DNA from: Fibrobacter sp.
GTDB taxonomy: Bacteria; Fibrobacterota; Fibrobacteria; Fibrobacterales; Fibrobacteraceae
NCBI GenBank assembly: GCA_024398845.1
Contig: JAKSIM010000003.1
Location: 35,383-99,382 of the forward strand
Length of the DNA: 64,000 bases
Direction: 5' to 3'
How positions within the stretch are numbered: position 1 is the first letter of the stretch; every line of letters begins with the position of its first letter. Position numbers and translations under genes: made by a program. Shown piece by piece: positions 17,809 through 26,841 of the stretch. A model generated the notes under the pieces. It made no database searches, was not told where the DNA came from, and saw only the letters and a list, made by a program, of their open reading frames with translations.

Positions 17809-18990
17809 TTACATGTCGCCGGTTTTAAAAGGCGCCTTATCACGAATACTTGTCAACGTCAATCCCAAACCAAGGTACAAAACCGCCTGAATGGCGAGAA
17901 TATACAACTTGGGAGCCACATCATACAAATCAGCGCCCATTTGCTCAATGGAAATCCACGCCGGAATAGCGAACGTACTTGGTAAAATATACGAGAGCGC
18001 TCTCATGGCATCGGGCATTAGGTATGTGGGCCAGCTGAAGTTTGCAAGGAATAGAATCGGAATGGATAGATACAGGAACAACTGCATGCTCGTTTCACGG
18101 CGTAAAAACACCTGCGAAATCACCATACCAAAATTGATAACCGCAAACAGGAACACAATAGCAAACACCATCATCGGCAAAAGTTCACCGCGACGCGGGA
18201 AGTCGAACAGGTTGTAAATAACGCAATGGTAGAACAAAATAAAGCAGCAATAATGCAAGAAGTACGCAAGCGAACGACCAAAATAACGGTAAGTCAAGCT
18301 TTCATTTTCCACGGCGCTATCGCGGTACTTGCGACGGAACCTGCGGTGAGCGCGGGCGCCACCCAAAACGCCAATGCCAATGACCAGCGACTGCTGCAAA
18401 ATCAAAATGAGTACACTCGGCACAATGTAATTAGAGTAACTGCCCGTACTGTTGAACATCGTTTGAATGCTTATGGGAATCGGGTCGCGCATGGCCATGG
18501 CTTTGCTAGACGGCACCTTTTTTTCTAGCGCAATCTGGCGCACCTTGGAAGTCGCCCCAAGTGTCATTGCACATGTCGAGAACGCCGTACCAATGGCGCC
18601 ATGGAGCATCACGTAGGCTCCATGCGTAAAGATGTTCAGCGAAACCTGTTCATTTTTGCGGATGCTCTTTTCCATATCTTCGGGTATGACCATAAAGCCG
18701 TAAATGTCATCACGCGCCATGGCGTTTTCGGCTTCGAGCATGTCGTTGTAAACGGCCTTCACTTCTATTTGCTGTGCAGCGGCAGCCATCTGCACCAATT
18801 CACGAGATTTTCCGGAATGGTCCAAATCAACAATGCCCACGGGAACCTTTGAAACCGTCTGGTAAATGTACGGCGTGGGGTAATAGAACGCATAGAGCAA
18901 TCCCGCCACCACAAGCAAAAGCACGGCCGCCGGGTCCGTCACAAACAATTTCCATTCGGTAAGAGTCACCTTGAGAAGACGGTCTAGCAT
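17809..18990 (-). CDS. ABC-2 type transporter permease (second permease of export operon)
   Basis: A 393-residue membrane protein of the ABC2_membrane_3 type: one N-terminal transmembrane helix (AAVLLLVVAGLLYAFYY), a large periplasmic domain beginning VPVGIVDLDHSGKSRELV, then five hydrophobic helices in the C-terminal half. It overlaps the upstream permease gene by 7 nt. Together the two permeases, HlyD and TolC would make a trans-envelope export machine like YhhJ/YhiI systems. No ATP-binding subunit is encoded nearby, so energy coupling is unclear. Substrate unknown. Confidence 0.87.
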   Translation of the reverse strand: MLDRLLKVTLTEWKLFVTDPAAVLLLVVAGLLYAFYYPTPYIYQTVSKVPVGIVDLDHSGKSRELVQMAAAAQQIEVKAVYNDMLEAENAMARDDIYGFMVIPEDMEKSIRKNEQVSLNIFTHGAYVMLHGAIGTAFSTCAMTLGATSKVRQIALEKKVPSSKAMAMRDPIPISIQTMFNSTGSYSNYIVPSVLILILQQSLVIGIGVLGGARAHRRFRRKYRDSAVENESLTYRYFGRSLAYFLHYCCFILFYHCVIYNLFDFPRRGELLPMMVFAIVFLFAVINFGMVISQVFLRRETSMQLFLYLSIPILFLANFSWPTYLMPDAMRALSYILPSTFAIPAWISIEQMGADLYDVAPKLYILAIQAVLYLGLGLTLTSIRDKAPFKTGDM

Positions 18991-20156
18991 GACGCCTCCT
19001 TTGCGGTTCCTTCAAGTTTTGACGGTGCAATAATAGATTCAATGCGAACATGTTGTTTCCAGCGCATGCTCATCAAAAGTCCGCCAAACAAGTTCCAAAA
19101 AACAGACATGCCTATAAGCAGTTCAATGGACGGCCAACAATAAGGCATACCCACGTCACCCAAAAGCATGGTCGATTGGACTTTTAAAACGTGCGTCAGC
19201 GGAAGCAAAAACGCAAAGCACCGAACGGCAAAAGGCATGGCCATAAGCGGATAAGTTTGGCCGGCAAACGCAAAAGCCGGGCCACCGACAACGCCCGCAA
19301 CACCAGTCGCAATACGCATGATTCCGGTAACACCAACAAACGTAATGCCAGCCCCAGCGCAAGCAATGACCATAAAGAGTTGCGCCACCGAGACAATGCC
19401 AAATTCTTCAAACGTCATGGGAGCAAGCACACGATGCGTGTAGGCATAACAGCCCATAAAGCAAAGCCACAATATCACAATCATAGGTACAAAGGTCGCA
19501 ACCCACAAAGTCAAACGCGAGCCTTCGGCATACGCAAGGAATTCCTTAACACGATGATCGCGAAGCGGCCGCGATGCCAAATAAACCGCCACAAGGATTG
19601 CAGCCAGGTGGAACATGGCAGCCACAAGACCGAGCGCCAAAAAACCTTGGTAATTGCCTTCTACGTTCCCAACCGAGTGGATTTCTGTTTTTACAGGATT
19701 TTGCATTTGGGCGGTAAACATATCCTCGCCCACGGCCGTAATTACCGCACGAATTTCCTTGGTGGCAAACATATTTGTCAAATAATTTTGCCCACTAGAA
19801 TAAATCGGAATGACCGGCGTTTCTAAGCGCAAGGCACGGCGTTCCAAATCGTACGGGAATACAATGAACGTTTGCAAATCACCGCGAATAACGGCGTGTT
19901 CGCACTCGCTCATGTCATGGCAAACCAACTGAACATCCAGCACGGGACTCGAACGCAATTTAGTTTCGAGAACTTCGGTCAAGTGGCTATCGTCCTGAAG
20001 AACGATTCCAATAGGCACATGCTGCACAATCTGCGACGAGAACATGTCGAGCATGAATACGGAGACGCCTACAGGCAACACCACAAGAATCATCCACAGC
20101 ACAATGTTGTGGCCGAAATAAATTTTGGCAATTGTCTTGAGGAGGCCCTTTAACAC
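18984..20156 (-). CDS. ABC-2 type transporter permease (first permease of export operon)
   Basis: A 390-residue permease with the same layout as its downstream neighbour: N-terminal helix (IVLWMILVVLPVGVSVFML), a periplasmic domain with VPIGIVLQDDSHLTEVLE, then a membrane block with at least five helices. It starts at GTG 20156, 13 nt after the HlyD stop. Sequence identity to the second permease is low, so they probably form a heterodimer. Operon order is tolC-like, hlyD-like, permease, permease. Confidence 0.87.
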   Translation of the reverse strand: MLKGLLKTIAKIYFGHNIVLWMILVVLPVGVSVFMLDMFSSQIVQHVPIGIVLQDDSHLTEVLETKLRSSPVLDVQLVCHDMSECEHAVIRGDLQTFIVFPYDLERRALRLETPVIPIYSSGQNYLTNMFATKEIRAVITAVGEDMFTAQMQNPVKTEIHSVGNVEGNYQGFLALGLVAAMFHLAAILVAVYLASRPLRDHRVKEFLAYAEGSRLTLWVATFVPMIVILWLCFMGCYAYTHRVLAPMTFEEFGIVSVAQLFMVIACAGAGITFVGVTGIMRIATGVAGVVGGPAFAFAGQTYPLMAMPFAVRCFAFLLPLTHVLKVQSTMLLGDVGMPYCWPSIELLIGMSVFWNLFGGLLMSMRWKQHVRIESIIAPSKLEGTAKEASC

Positions 20157-20169
20157 GGCACAACCCGAA

Positions 20170-21168
20170 CTATTGAATGTTCTCTACCGGGAAAAGAACG
20201 CTCATACCCGGGCGCAGGTTTTCGACCTTGGTCGTCGGACGCATGCGAACCTCAAAAGTCTTGAGGTCAAAGCCACCGCTTTCCTTGCTGCTACGCCAAG
20301 TGGCATAGTCACCCACAGAAGCAATGTAGCTCACTTCCATTTCGACTTCGCGGTCCAGAGCCGGAATCTGGAGCACAAACTTTTTGCCCTTAGAAACATT
20401 CTTGAGGTAATCTTCGCGAAGGTGGAATACAGCCCAGGAATCATCGAGGTCCGTCACGGCAATTACAGGCATACCGGAACCAACGACCTCACCTTCTTCG
20501 GCGAGCTTCAACGAAACTTCACCTGTAATTGGCGTACGAATCTTGGTCTCTTCGAGGTAAGCGTCCACTTCGGCGGAAGCACCGCGAGCCTGCATCACAA
20601 GGGCATTCGCCGCGGCCTTGTCTTCGCTACGGGCGCCGGCAACAGCCTGATTGTATTGCGCCTTGGCAGCATCGGCTGCACTCTGGGTAGCCTTCATTTG
20701 CGTTTCGGCTTCGTCGCGTTTTTGAAGCGGAAGCACGCCTTCGTTAAAAAGCTTTTGAACGCGGTCGTATGTATTCTTGGCAAGATTTGCGGCATCTTGT
20801 GCGCGGTCGGCCATAGCCTTGAGTGCAACGATATCTTCGCTACGGGCGCCGTTACGAGCTTTGTTTGCCTGAGCCTTGGCGGCCCCAAGAGCACCTTGCG
20901 CCTGCATCTTCTTCGCTTCGATTTCTGGACTACTGATAATGGCAATCAAGGAATCCTTAAACACCATATCGCCTTCGTGCACAAACAAACGTTCAATACG
21001 ACCAGGAACCTTACCCGCCACAAGCACGCGGCGCGCTTCCATTTGCCCTTGCAAGAACTGTTCGCGGGGAGCCGTCGCAAAGCGCTGCAGCTGAGCAATG
21101 CCCAAAATAACAAGTACAATCAGTACGAGTATGACAATGACTTTTCCTAGCATTTTTAGAGCGTTCAT
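20170..21168 (-). CDS. HlyD-family membrane fusion protein
   Basis: A 332-residue periplasmic adaptor. It has an N-terminal membrane anchor (VIVILVLIVLVILGIAQL), a biotinyl-lipoyl half-motif RVLVAGKVPGRIERLFVHEG, a long alpha-helical hairpin (about 75-190, rich in Ala, Lys and Gln) and the second lipoyl half plus beta-barrel (TPITGEVSLKLAEEGEVV). It links the inner-membrane permeases to the outer-membrane TolC-like channel. It follows the TolC gene after 2 nt. Confidence 0.92.
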   Translation of the reverse strand: MNALKMLGKVIVILVLIVLVILGIAQLQRFATAPREQFLQGQMEARRVLVAGKVPGRIERLFVHEGDMVFKDSLIAIISSPEIEAKKMQAQGALGAAKAQANKARNGARSEDIVALKAMADRAQDAANLAKNTYDRVQKLFNEGVLPLQKRDEAETQMKATQSAADAAKAQYNQAVAGARSEDKAAANALVMQARGASAEVDAYLEETKIRTPITGEVSLKLAEEGEVVGSGMPVIAVTDLDDSWAVFHLREDYLKNVSKGKKFVLQIPALDREVEMEVSYIASVGDYATWRSSKESGGFDLKTFEVRMRPTTKVENLRPGMSVLFPVENIQ

Positions 21169-21170
21169 TT

Positions 21171-22838
21171 TTAGTTCTCCGCATCCAATACAGGTGCAAC
21201 TTCAACTTGAGTTTTTTGAGTGGAATCAGCAACAGCGGGCTGTACATTTAATGAATCATTCGCCTGCGGAGCAGGTTCCACCGGGCGCTGTTTTGCCTTT
21301 AACAAGGAACCCGCATCGGCCACTTCACCACTTGCTTCCAGCAGACCAAGCCAGGCAATCACCGCATCAAAATGAGCCTTTAAATCGGCAACTTGCAAGC
21401 GAGACAAGGCAAGTTCGGCATCCACAACATCTAGGCCCGTCGCAAGGCCCGCTTCGTAAGCGCGGGTCTGGCTGCGCAATGCTTCGTCGGCCAATTCACG
21501 GGTTTTGACAAGACTATTCAAACGTCCCTTGGCATGTTCCAATTCACGCCAGCGCTTTTCTACAAGCAAGTTAATGTTATCGAGCGTCTGTTCTTCCATG
21601 CTCGCCAGAGAGCGGTCCAAAGCCTTTGCGTTACTTACCTTAGAACGAGTTTCGCCGCCCTTGAACAAATCCCATTGGGCCTTGGCACCCACAGCCCATT
21701 CCGGTTCCAAAATGGTTAAATCTTTAGTATAAAGTTCCTTGTAGCCAAAGAGCGCAACAGTCGGGAAATAATCTGCACGGGCAGCACTTACTGCAGCCTG
21801 GCTGCGCTTACGTTCCGTACGCAGTTGACGAAGTCCCGGATGTTTTTCTTTGGCAAGTTGCTTGAATTCGTCCATAGAGCGCACAAACTCCGGAGCTTCC
21901 ACGGGGGTCGTTGCCGAGAGACTCGTATCGGTATGCAAAAGGCTTGCAAGTGCCATACGGGCAAGCGACTGATCGCGTAGAGCGTCTTCGTAAGCATTCT
22001 CGGCTTCGGCCAAAGCAACTTCTGCGCGCAGGCGTTCGGCCTTGCTAATCTGGCCACCCGCTTCAAGCTTTTTGGAGCGTTCCAAATGTTCTTCCAAGTT
22101 GTGCTTCGTCGTTTCGCGCATCACCGAAAGTTCTTCGGCCAAACGGAGCGTAAAGTACTTGGTAGCGACATCCATCAAAATGGTATTTTGCGCCATATCG
22201 AATTCGGCCTTGCGGGCATTCACATTCTCTTTGGCGGCATCATACGCAGAGTAAATCTTGAGGCCAGTAAAGATGGGCCACACCACAGACAATCTGGCAT
22301 TAAAAAACCAGTCGTCTTGCACCTTCATGTTAAAGTCGGCGTTGTCAATTTGCGATTTGGCCTTGGACATTTGCTGGGCCGCATCTTTCGCATAGGAATC
22401 CGCTTGTTCTTGCGCCACATCCCGCGCCTTGGCGTTTGCCATTTGCGACGCGGTAGCAGCATCAAGCCCCTGTGCCGAAATTTGGCCATAGGCGGCATCG
22501 TACGCCTGATTGTAGGCGTCAATATAAGCCTTTGAATAAGCGGCACCACTCGCGGCAGAGCCCAAGCCCCCCGCAAGTCCACTCATAGCCGATTGGATGG
22601 GTTCCAAATTGATATAAATGGGGTCATTAATCCTCGTGATCCCTGCACTCAAACTCACTGTCGGCATAAAGCGAGAACGAGCTTCGGTCTGACCGCTTTC
22701 GGCCATCTCAACCTTGGCCTTTTCGGCCTTGATTTGAGAGTTGCTGGATTTCGCCATTTCCAAAGCTTCTTGCAACGAAAGTGGCGTTGCCTGAGCGGCA
22801 ACACAACCCAAAATAATGTACGCCAAACACCTTTTCAT
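21171..22838 (-). CDS. TolC-family outer-membrane efflux protein
   Basis: A 555-residue protein with signal MKRCLAYIILGCVAAQATP and two TolC repeats, the second starting about residue 300. Family signs are LSLQEALEMAKSSN at the N-terminus and YEAGLATGLDVVDAELALS near residue 470. An insert of about 90 residues rich in Ala, Tyr and Gly (GLAGGLGSAASGAAYS onward, about 85-175) is longer than in E. coli TolC and may form an enlarged extracellular or periplasmic loop. The C-terminal 40 residues are a charged tail. First gene of the export operon. Confidence 0.9.
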   Translation of the reverse strand: MKRCLAYIILGCVAAQATPLSLQEALEMAKSSNSQIKAEKAKVEMAESGQTEARSRFMPTVSLSAGITRINDPIYINLEPIQSAMSGLAGGLGSAASGAAYSKAYIDAYNQAYDAAYGQISAQGLDAATASQMANAKARDVAQEQADSYAKDAAQQMSKAKSQIDNADFNMKVQDDWFFNARLSVVWPIFTGLKIYSAYDAAKENVNARKAEFDMAQNTILMDVATKYFTLRLAEELSVMRETTKHNLEEHLERSKKLEAGGQISKAERLRAEVALAEAENAYEDALRDQSLARMALASLLHTDTSLSATTPVEAPEFVRSMDEFKQLAKEKHPGLRQLRTERKRSQAAVSAARADYFPTVALFGYKELYTKDLTILEPEWAVGAKAQWDLFKGGETRSKVSNAKALDRSLASMEEQTLDNINLLVEKRWRELEHAKGRLNSLVKTRELADEALRSQTRAYEAGLATGLDVVDAELALSRLQVADLKAHFDAVIAWLGLLEASGEVADAGSLLKAKQRPVEPAPQANDSLNVQPAVADSTQKTQVEVAPVLDAEN

Positions 22839-22901
22839 AGCCCATCAAAAATAAAAAAAAATGCAATCTAGCGACCACATCAATTTTCGTATAAACACAA
22901 A

Positions 22902-22923
22902 AAACCCGACCAACGTCGGGTTT
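22902..22923 (-). terminator. Terminator after the lamin-tail lipoprotein
   Basis: AAACCCGAC CAAC GTCGGGTTT, a 9-bp stem with flanking A and T runs, placed 20 nt after the stop. It also isolates the TolC operon downstream. Confidence 0.87.
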
Positions 22924-22943
22924 CTCTAGATAAAATTCAAATT

Positions 22944-24599
22944 TTAGTTACCAAGGGAAGGAGCGGCCTCTTTCCAAGCAGCCTCTTCATAGCCCATGGT
23001 CGTTATATCTTCACGGTGCAAACTAAAGCCATAACCATCTGTCTGCTTAACACTCGGCCAGCAGTCCGAATAGAGCGTTGCGTCATGCCATGTATAGAAG
23101 ATTTTTTCGTTAGCCATGTTCAGAGTTTCCACAGCATAAGGTTCCTTAATGGCAATGGTTTCACCGCGGTTAGAAAGTTTACCTTCGTAAAAAGAAACCG
23201 GAGTCACAGAAATATCAATCTTCAAGCCATTGAGCAATTGTGAAGACACTGCCCTCAGGGAATCCGGCAAAAGAATCATCGTAGATTTCGCTGGAATAAC
23301 ATCCTTAGCATCAAACGTTTTACCAATACCTTCGATCTTCCAGCCCTTTTTAAGATTTGCATTGAACAAAGTTACCGGAGCATCGGTGTTGTTCACAATT
23401 TTCATGAATTCAAAATTAATTGGATCACTATCCTTTGGATGATAATGGATTTCGCTAATATAGACAGAACCAATCTTGAACGCAGAGTTTACCGCACCCG
23501 GAGTAGGCGTCGTCATTGGGCCCTGTGCCACAGAACCATCCGCCAAGTCGCGGACACCCGACGAATACTGGCCTGCAGACATCCAGATACTGGATTCCTG
23601 ACCTTCTGCAGGACCATTGAGGTAAATTTCACCGCCCTGATCACTTACCACAAGTTCATTATCAAAACTGGTCTTTGCATCAAGAACAAGGTAACCCTTA
23701 GCTGGAACCACGCCCGAAGCAACAGTCAGTTTTTCATCGCGACGCTTAACAAAAACAGTCCAACCGGTCACATCGACATCGGTATCGCCAGAGTTGTAGA
23801 GTTCAATCCACGGATCGGCACCTGCGGCATTCGGCATCACTTCGTTTATACGTACGGTATTAGAAGCTTCAACACATTCGTCGCCACCAACGCCAGGGTT
23901 TCCGCCCTTTGTTTTACTGGCGCACCAAGCCACGGACTGGGCGGCATTGCCTCCCTTAAACACAAGGGAATGGCCCTTGCCATTGGCAAGACTCGGCCAA
24001 GGCGGTTCGTTACTAAAGGCGCAGCTTACGTCGCCTTCACCCGCAATTTTCACGTTGACCACATCGCCTTCGTTAATGAGCTTTCCTTCGGCATCCCACT
24101 GGAATACTCGACCCGCAAAGGACGGATAAGCATTCTTGAATTCAGCGAGGTCGTTCGTCACAACAATGTACTCGCCCTTCTTGAGAGGTTCACTCGGGAA
24201 GGTAAAATCAACGGCACCACTCAAATGCATATCAAAATCGGTCATGGCGGCCATATCCATACCGCCAGCGATATAGACTTCCACCCATTCCAGGTCAGAA
24301 TTGTCCGAAGCATTAAACATGATTTCGGAGCAAGCCATTTGCGGAGCATCGGTATCGGTCATCGCAGAACTGTAAATATCACGAGAACTCGATGAAGCCG
24401 CTTCAGATTTCGTTCCAGCATCAGACGTTGCCGAGGTCGCTTCGGAAGTCGGATTCTGTTCTTCTCCCGAAGAAAGAGAAGGATCATCCGAAGGAGTAAC
24501 GGGATTTTGGTCTTCATTTTCGCTATCGCCCGAGCAAGCGGCAAATACGCTCAGCATCGAGACGCAGGCACCAGTCAGCAACCATTTTTTCATATTCAT
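22944..24599 (-). CDS. Lipoprotein with several lamin-tail-like domains
   Basis: A 551-residue lipoprotein with signal MNMKKWLLTGACVSMLSVF and lipobox FAAC, then a Ser/Thr/Glu-rich linker to about residue 85. Three lamin-tail (LTD) type units follow: CSEIMFNASDNSDLEWVEVY, VRINEVMPNAAGADPWIELY and VYISEIHYHPKDSDPINFEF. Each opens with the I-x-E-(I/V) strand and W/F-(I/V)-E-(L/V) strand of LTD folds. Such domains occur on bacterial surface proteins and next to CotH/VTC genes. AAGGA lies 7 nt upstream of the ATG. It is the last gene of the DUF4956/VTC operon, 41 nt after the VTC gene. Ligand or partner unknown. Confidence 0.85.
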   Translation of the reverse strand: MNMKKWLLTGACVSMLSVFAACSGDSENEDQNPVTPSDDPSLSSGEEQNPTSEATSATSDAGTKSEAASSSSRDIYSSAMTDTDAPQMACSEIMFNASDNSDLEWVEVYIAGGMDMAAMTDFDMHLSGAVDFTFPSEPLKKGEYIVVTNDLAEFKNAYPSFAGRVFQWDAEGKLINEGDVVNVKIAGEGDVSCAFSNEPPWPSLANGKGHSLVFKGGNAAQSVAWCASKTKGGNPGVGGDECVEASNTVRINEVMPNAAGADPWIELYNSGDTDVDVTGWTVFVKRRDEKLTVASGVVPAKGYLVLDAKTSFDNELVVSDQGGEIYLNGPAEGQESSIWMSAGQYSSGVRDLADGSVAQGPMTTPTPGAVNSAFKIGSVYISEIHYHPKDSDPINFEFMKIVNNTDAPVTLFNANLKKGWKIEGIGKTFDAKDVIPAKSTMILLPDSLRAVSSQLLNGLKIDISVTPVSFYEGKLSNRGETIAIKEPYAVETLNMANEKIFYTWHDATLYSDCWPSVKQTDGYGFSLHREDITTMGYEEAAWKEAAPSLGN

Positions 24600-24640
24600 A
24601 AGGATGTCCTTGTTAATGTCCTAATCCTATATAATAATTT

Positions 24641-25459
24641 TTAGAAGTTTCCGCACAGAGAAGTCCAATAAGGACTCTTGAAACGGCGCGGATTTTCGTA
24701 AACGCGTTTCCATTCGGCAGCGGCATTGCCAAATTTTGAGAAGGCGCCATGCTTCAAATTCAAGGTTTTAATCAAATCAAACATCCAATAAGGCATCTGC
24801 GCCGCAGGACATTTGAGTTCAAGTACAGCATCCATTCCCGGTTGGAAAAACCTCGGAAGGCCCGTAGAATGCATATAATGCGGGTCAACCGTATAGTCAA
24901 AACCGTTCTCTTCGCGGAACCGCATACCCGTATCAATCGTTACGCGGGAATACTCTTCGCGAAGCCCGAACCAGGCGCGACGCTTGTACTGCGTCAAAAG
25001 GCGCGGATGCGCATTGTGGAGATTCGCCTTGTACAAGAAGTCCTTGAGGTACATGCGGTCCTTATCGCCCTTGCACGGCCATTCGTCGGGTTTCATGTGC
25101 CACACTTCACCCGGGTCGATTCCCTTGATTGTCGCGCGGCTCTTGTAGCAAATATTGCGAATCTTGCGTTTGCACTCAAAGTGGAACGTACCGTCTTGTG
25201 CCGGATGCTCGCCATAGGTGCGAATGCGCATATTAAAGCGGTCCAAAAGCTGTTTCTTTTTCCAGCCAAGGAACGTCCAAGTGGGCGAATCCAAGTACAA
25301 ATTAGTTATGTAGTAAAAGTGTCCCGGAGTAATCTGGGAATAATGGTCTTCTTCGCAGTACGGCTTTAAAAATTCACCAATCCTGTCTGCCCACGCAACA
25401 GGAATATGGTACTTCAATTCAAACCTTTCGAGAAGGCTAAAACCGCGAGCTTCTGCCAT
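24641..25459 (-). CDS. VTC-domain (polyphosphate polymerase-like) protein
   Basis: A 272-residue cytoplasmic protein forming a single VTC domain, the tunnel fold that in yeast Vtc4 makes polyphosphate from ATP. The hallmark strands are present in order: RFELKYHIP, LYLDSP, RFNMRIRTYGE, FHFECKRKI, TQYKRRAWFGL, RVTIDTGMRF and VLELKCP. The basic and acidic residues for nucleotide, phosphate and metal binding therefore appear kept. It sits 2 nt after a TolC-like gene and in the same operon as DUF4956, a partner often found with VTC domains. Whether the polymer is polyphosphate is not known for these bacterial clusters. Confidence 0.88.
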   Translation of the reverse strand: MAEARGFSLLERFELKYHIPVAWADRIGEFLKPYCEEDHYSQITPGHFYYITNLYLDSPTWTFLGWKKKQLLDRFNMRIRTYGEHPAQDGTFHFECKRKIRNICYKSRATIKGIDPGEVWHMKPDEWPCKGDKDRMYLKDFLYKANLHNAHPRLLTQYKRRAWFGLREEYSRVTIDTGMRFREENGFDYTVDPHYMHSTGLPRFFQPGMDAVLELKCPAAQMPYWMFDLIKTLNLKHGAFSKFGNAAAEWKRVYENPRRFKSPYWTSLCGNF

Positions 25460-25461
25460 AA

Positions 25462-26841
25462 TTACTTCAAGCCTTCACGAAGATGATTTTGAACGCTCGG
25501 ATTTGCAAAAACACCCGCATAATCAAGCAGCATCAAATAGCGGTCAAAAATATCCGCTTCAAGCTTCACAGCCTTGATGTCACTTTCCAAAGCACTTTCA
25601 CGCGCACGGAGCAAAAGCAACGGATCGGAACCCGCACTCTTGGCAAAGTCTTCAAAAATACTTCCGGCGTTCACCTTTTGCACAAATTCCTTTTGCACCT
25701 TCCATTGGGCAACAAGAGCAACAATTTCTTCGCTCAAACGGCCAACTTTCTGGTTCACCTGACGAACGGCATCCAGGTAATCGCTTTCGGCATCCAGCTG
25801 GGCCACTTGATTTTTGACTGCACTTCCATTGTTGCTATCGAAGAACGGAAGCTTAACAGCCAGATTCACAAAGAACTTATCTGCGGTTTTACGGTTATCA
25901 ACGTCCGGAACCAAAATGCTTGCCGTTCCGGTACAGCCAAATACACCAGTGCAACCCGTTTTCTTTTCAAAGTCGTCTTTATAATCGGCATAACTACCAG
26001 TACCATAAACATCAGCCGGTTCCAGCTCCTTGTACTTTTCTAACAAGGATTCAATTTCCATTGAATAACCAATACCAATATGAGAAATGAAATCTCGGTT
26101 CTTGGCTAAATCCTGCTTGGCATTGGCCTGCTCGCTAGCCATTTTACTTTTGGCCTTCATAATTAGCGGAGCATGTTCATCAATGGCGAATCCGCCTCCA
26201 AGACTGGTAGAAAGCTCATCCATCGTGGGCATAAACGCGCTATCTAAATCAACGCCATCAAAATCCGGCACCCAGGACTTCATCTTGAGTTCAGCGTCAC
26301 GGAGAGCCGCGCTATCGCTCATGAGTTCAGCGCGCAAGGCGGATTCCTCTTCGATGGCAGCAATCAGTTCCTGCGTATTGAACGTAGAAGCACCAGCCTT
26401 GAGATGCAAGACTTCAATACGGTCCTGGTTCACCTGATAAAGTTGCTGGTTCAACATCGCGAGTTTCTGGCGAATGACATAGCGAATAGCGCGATCATAG
26501 CGTTCATAAAGGCCATACGAGAGGTCTACCGACAAGCGTGCATTCTGGTAATTCTTTTGAGCCTCGTAGTATTCCTTATCGGCACTTCCCGAGCCAAAAG
26601 CCTTTGGCTTTATACGCAATTCAAAATCGTGCTTGGCAAAGCTGAAACCATCCAGCTTATAGCGGAATTCAACATTATCCCAAAGTTTAAGCGGACTACT
26701 TGAAGATGCCGCCTCAGAACGTTTTTGCGAAGCCACAAAAACCGGGTCTGTTTTTACAGATTCGATAAGCTGCTCCCAGGTAAGCGGAGCCGCATACGTA
26801 GCCACGGCCATCGAGGCAACTATAAAAGCAAAACGATTCAT
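25462..26841 (-). CDS. TolC-like outer-membrane protein of the VTC operon
   Basis: A 459-residue protein with cleavable signal MNRFAFIVASMAVATYAAP and largely helical content. The start LTWEQLIESVKTDPVF fits the first helix of TolC proteins, and AQLDAESDYLDAVRQVNQKV fits the periplasmic barrel helices. It shows weaker similarity to TolC than the protein at 21171, and the GNSDV-type second-repeat motif is not clear. It begins with ATG overlapping the HlyD-like stop (TAATG). Likely the outer-membrane exit of a trans-envelope complex; call by helix pattern and context. Confidence 0.72.
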   Translation of the reverse strand: MNRFAFIVASMAVATYAAPLTWEQLIESVKTDPVFVASQKRSEAASSSSPLKLWDNVEFRYKLDGFSFAKHDFELRIKPKAFGSGSADKEYYEAQKNYQNARLSVDLSYGLYERYDRAIRYVIRQKLAMLNQQLYQVNQDRIEVLHLKAGASTFNTQELIAAIEEESALRAELMSDSAALRDAELKMKSWVPDFDGVDLDSAFMPTMDELSTSLGGGFAIDEHAPLIMKAKSKMASEQANAKQDLAKNRDFISHIGIGYSMEIESLLEKYKELEPADVYGTGSYADYKDDFEKKTGCTGVFGCTGTASILVPDVDNRKTADKFFVNLAVKLPFFDSNNGSAVKNQVAQLDAESDYLDAVRQVNQKVGRLSEEIVALVAQWKVQKEFVQKVNAGSIFEDFAKSAGSDPLLLLRARESALESDIKAVKLEADIFDRYLMLLDYAGVFANPSVQNHLREGLK

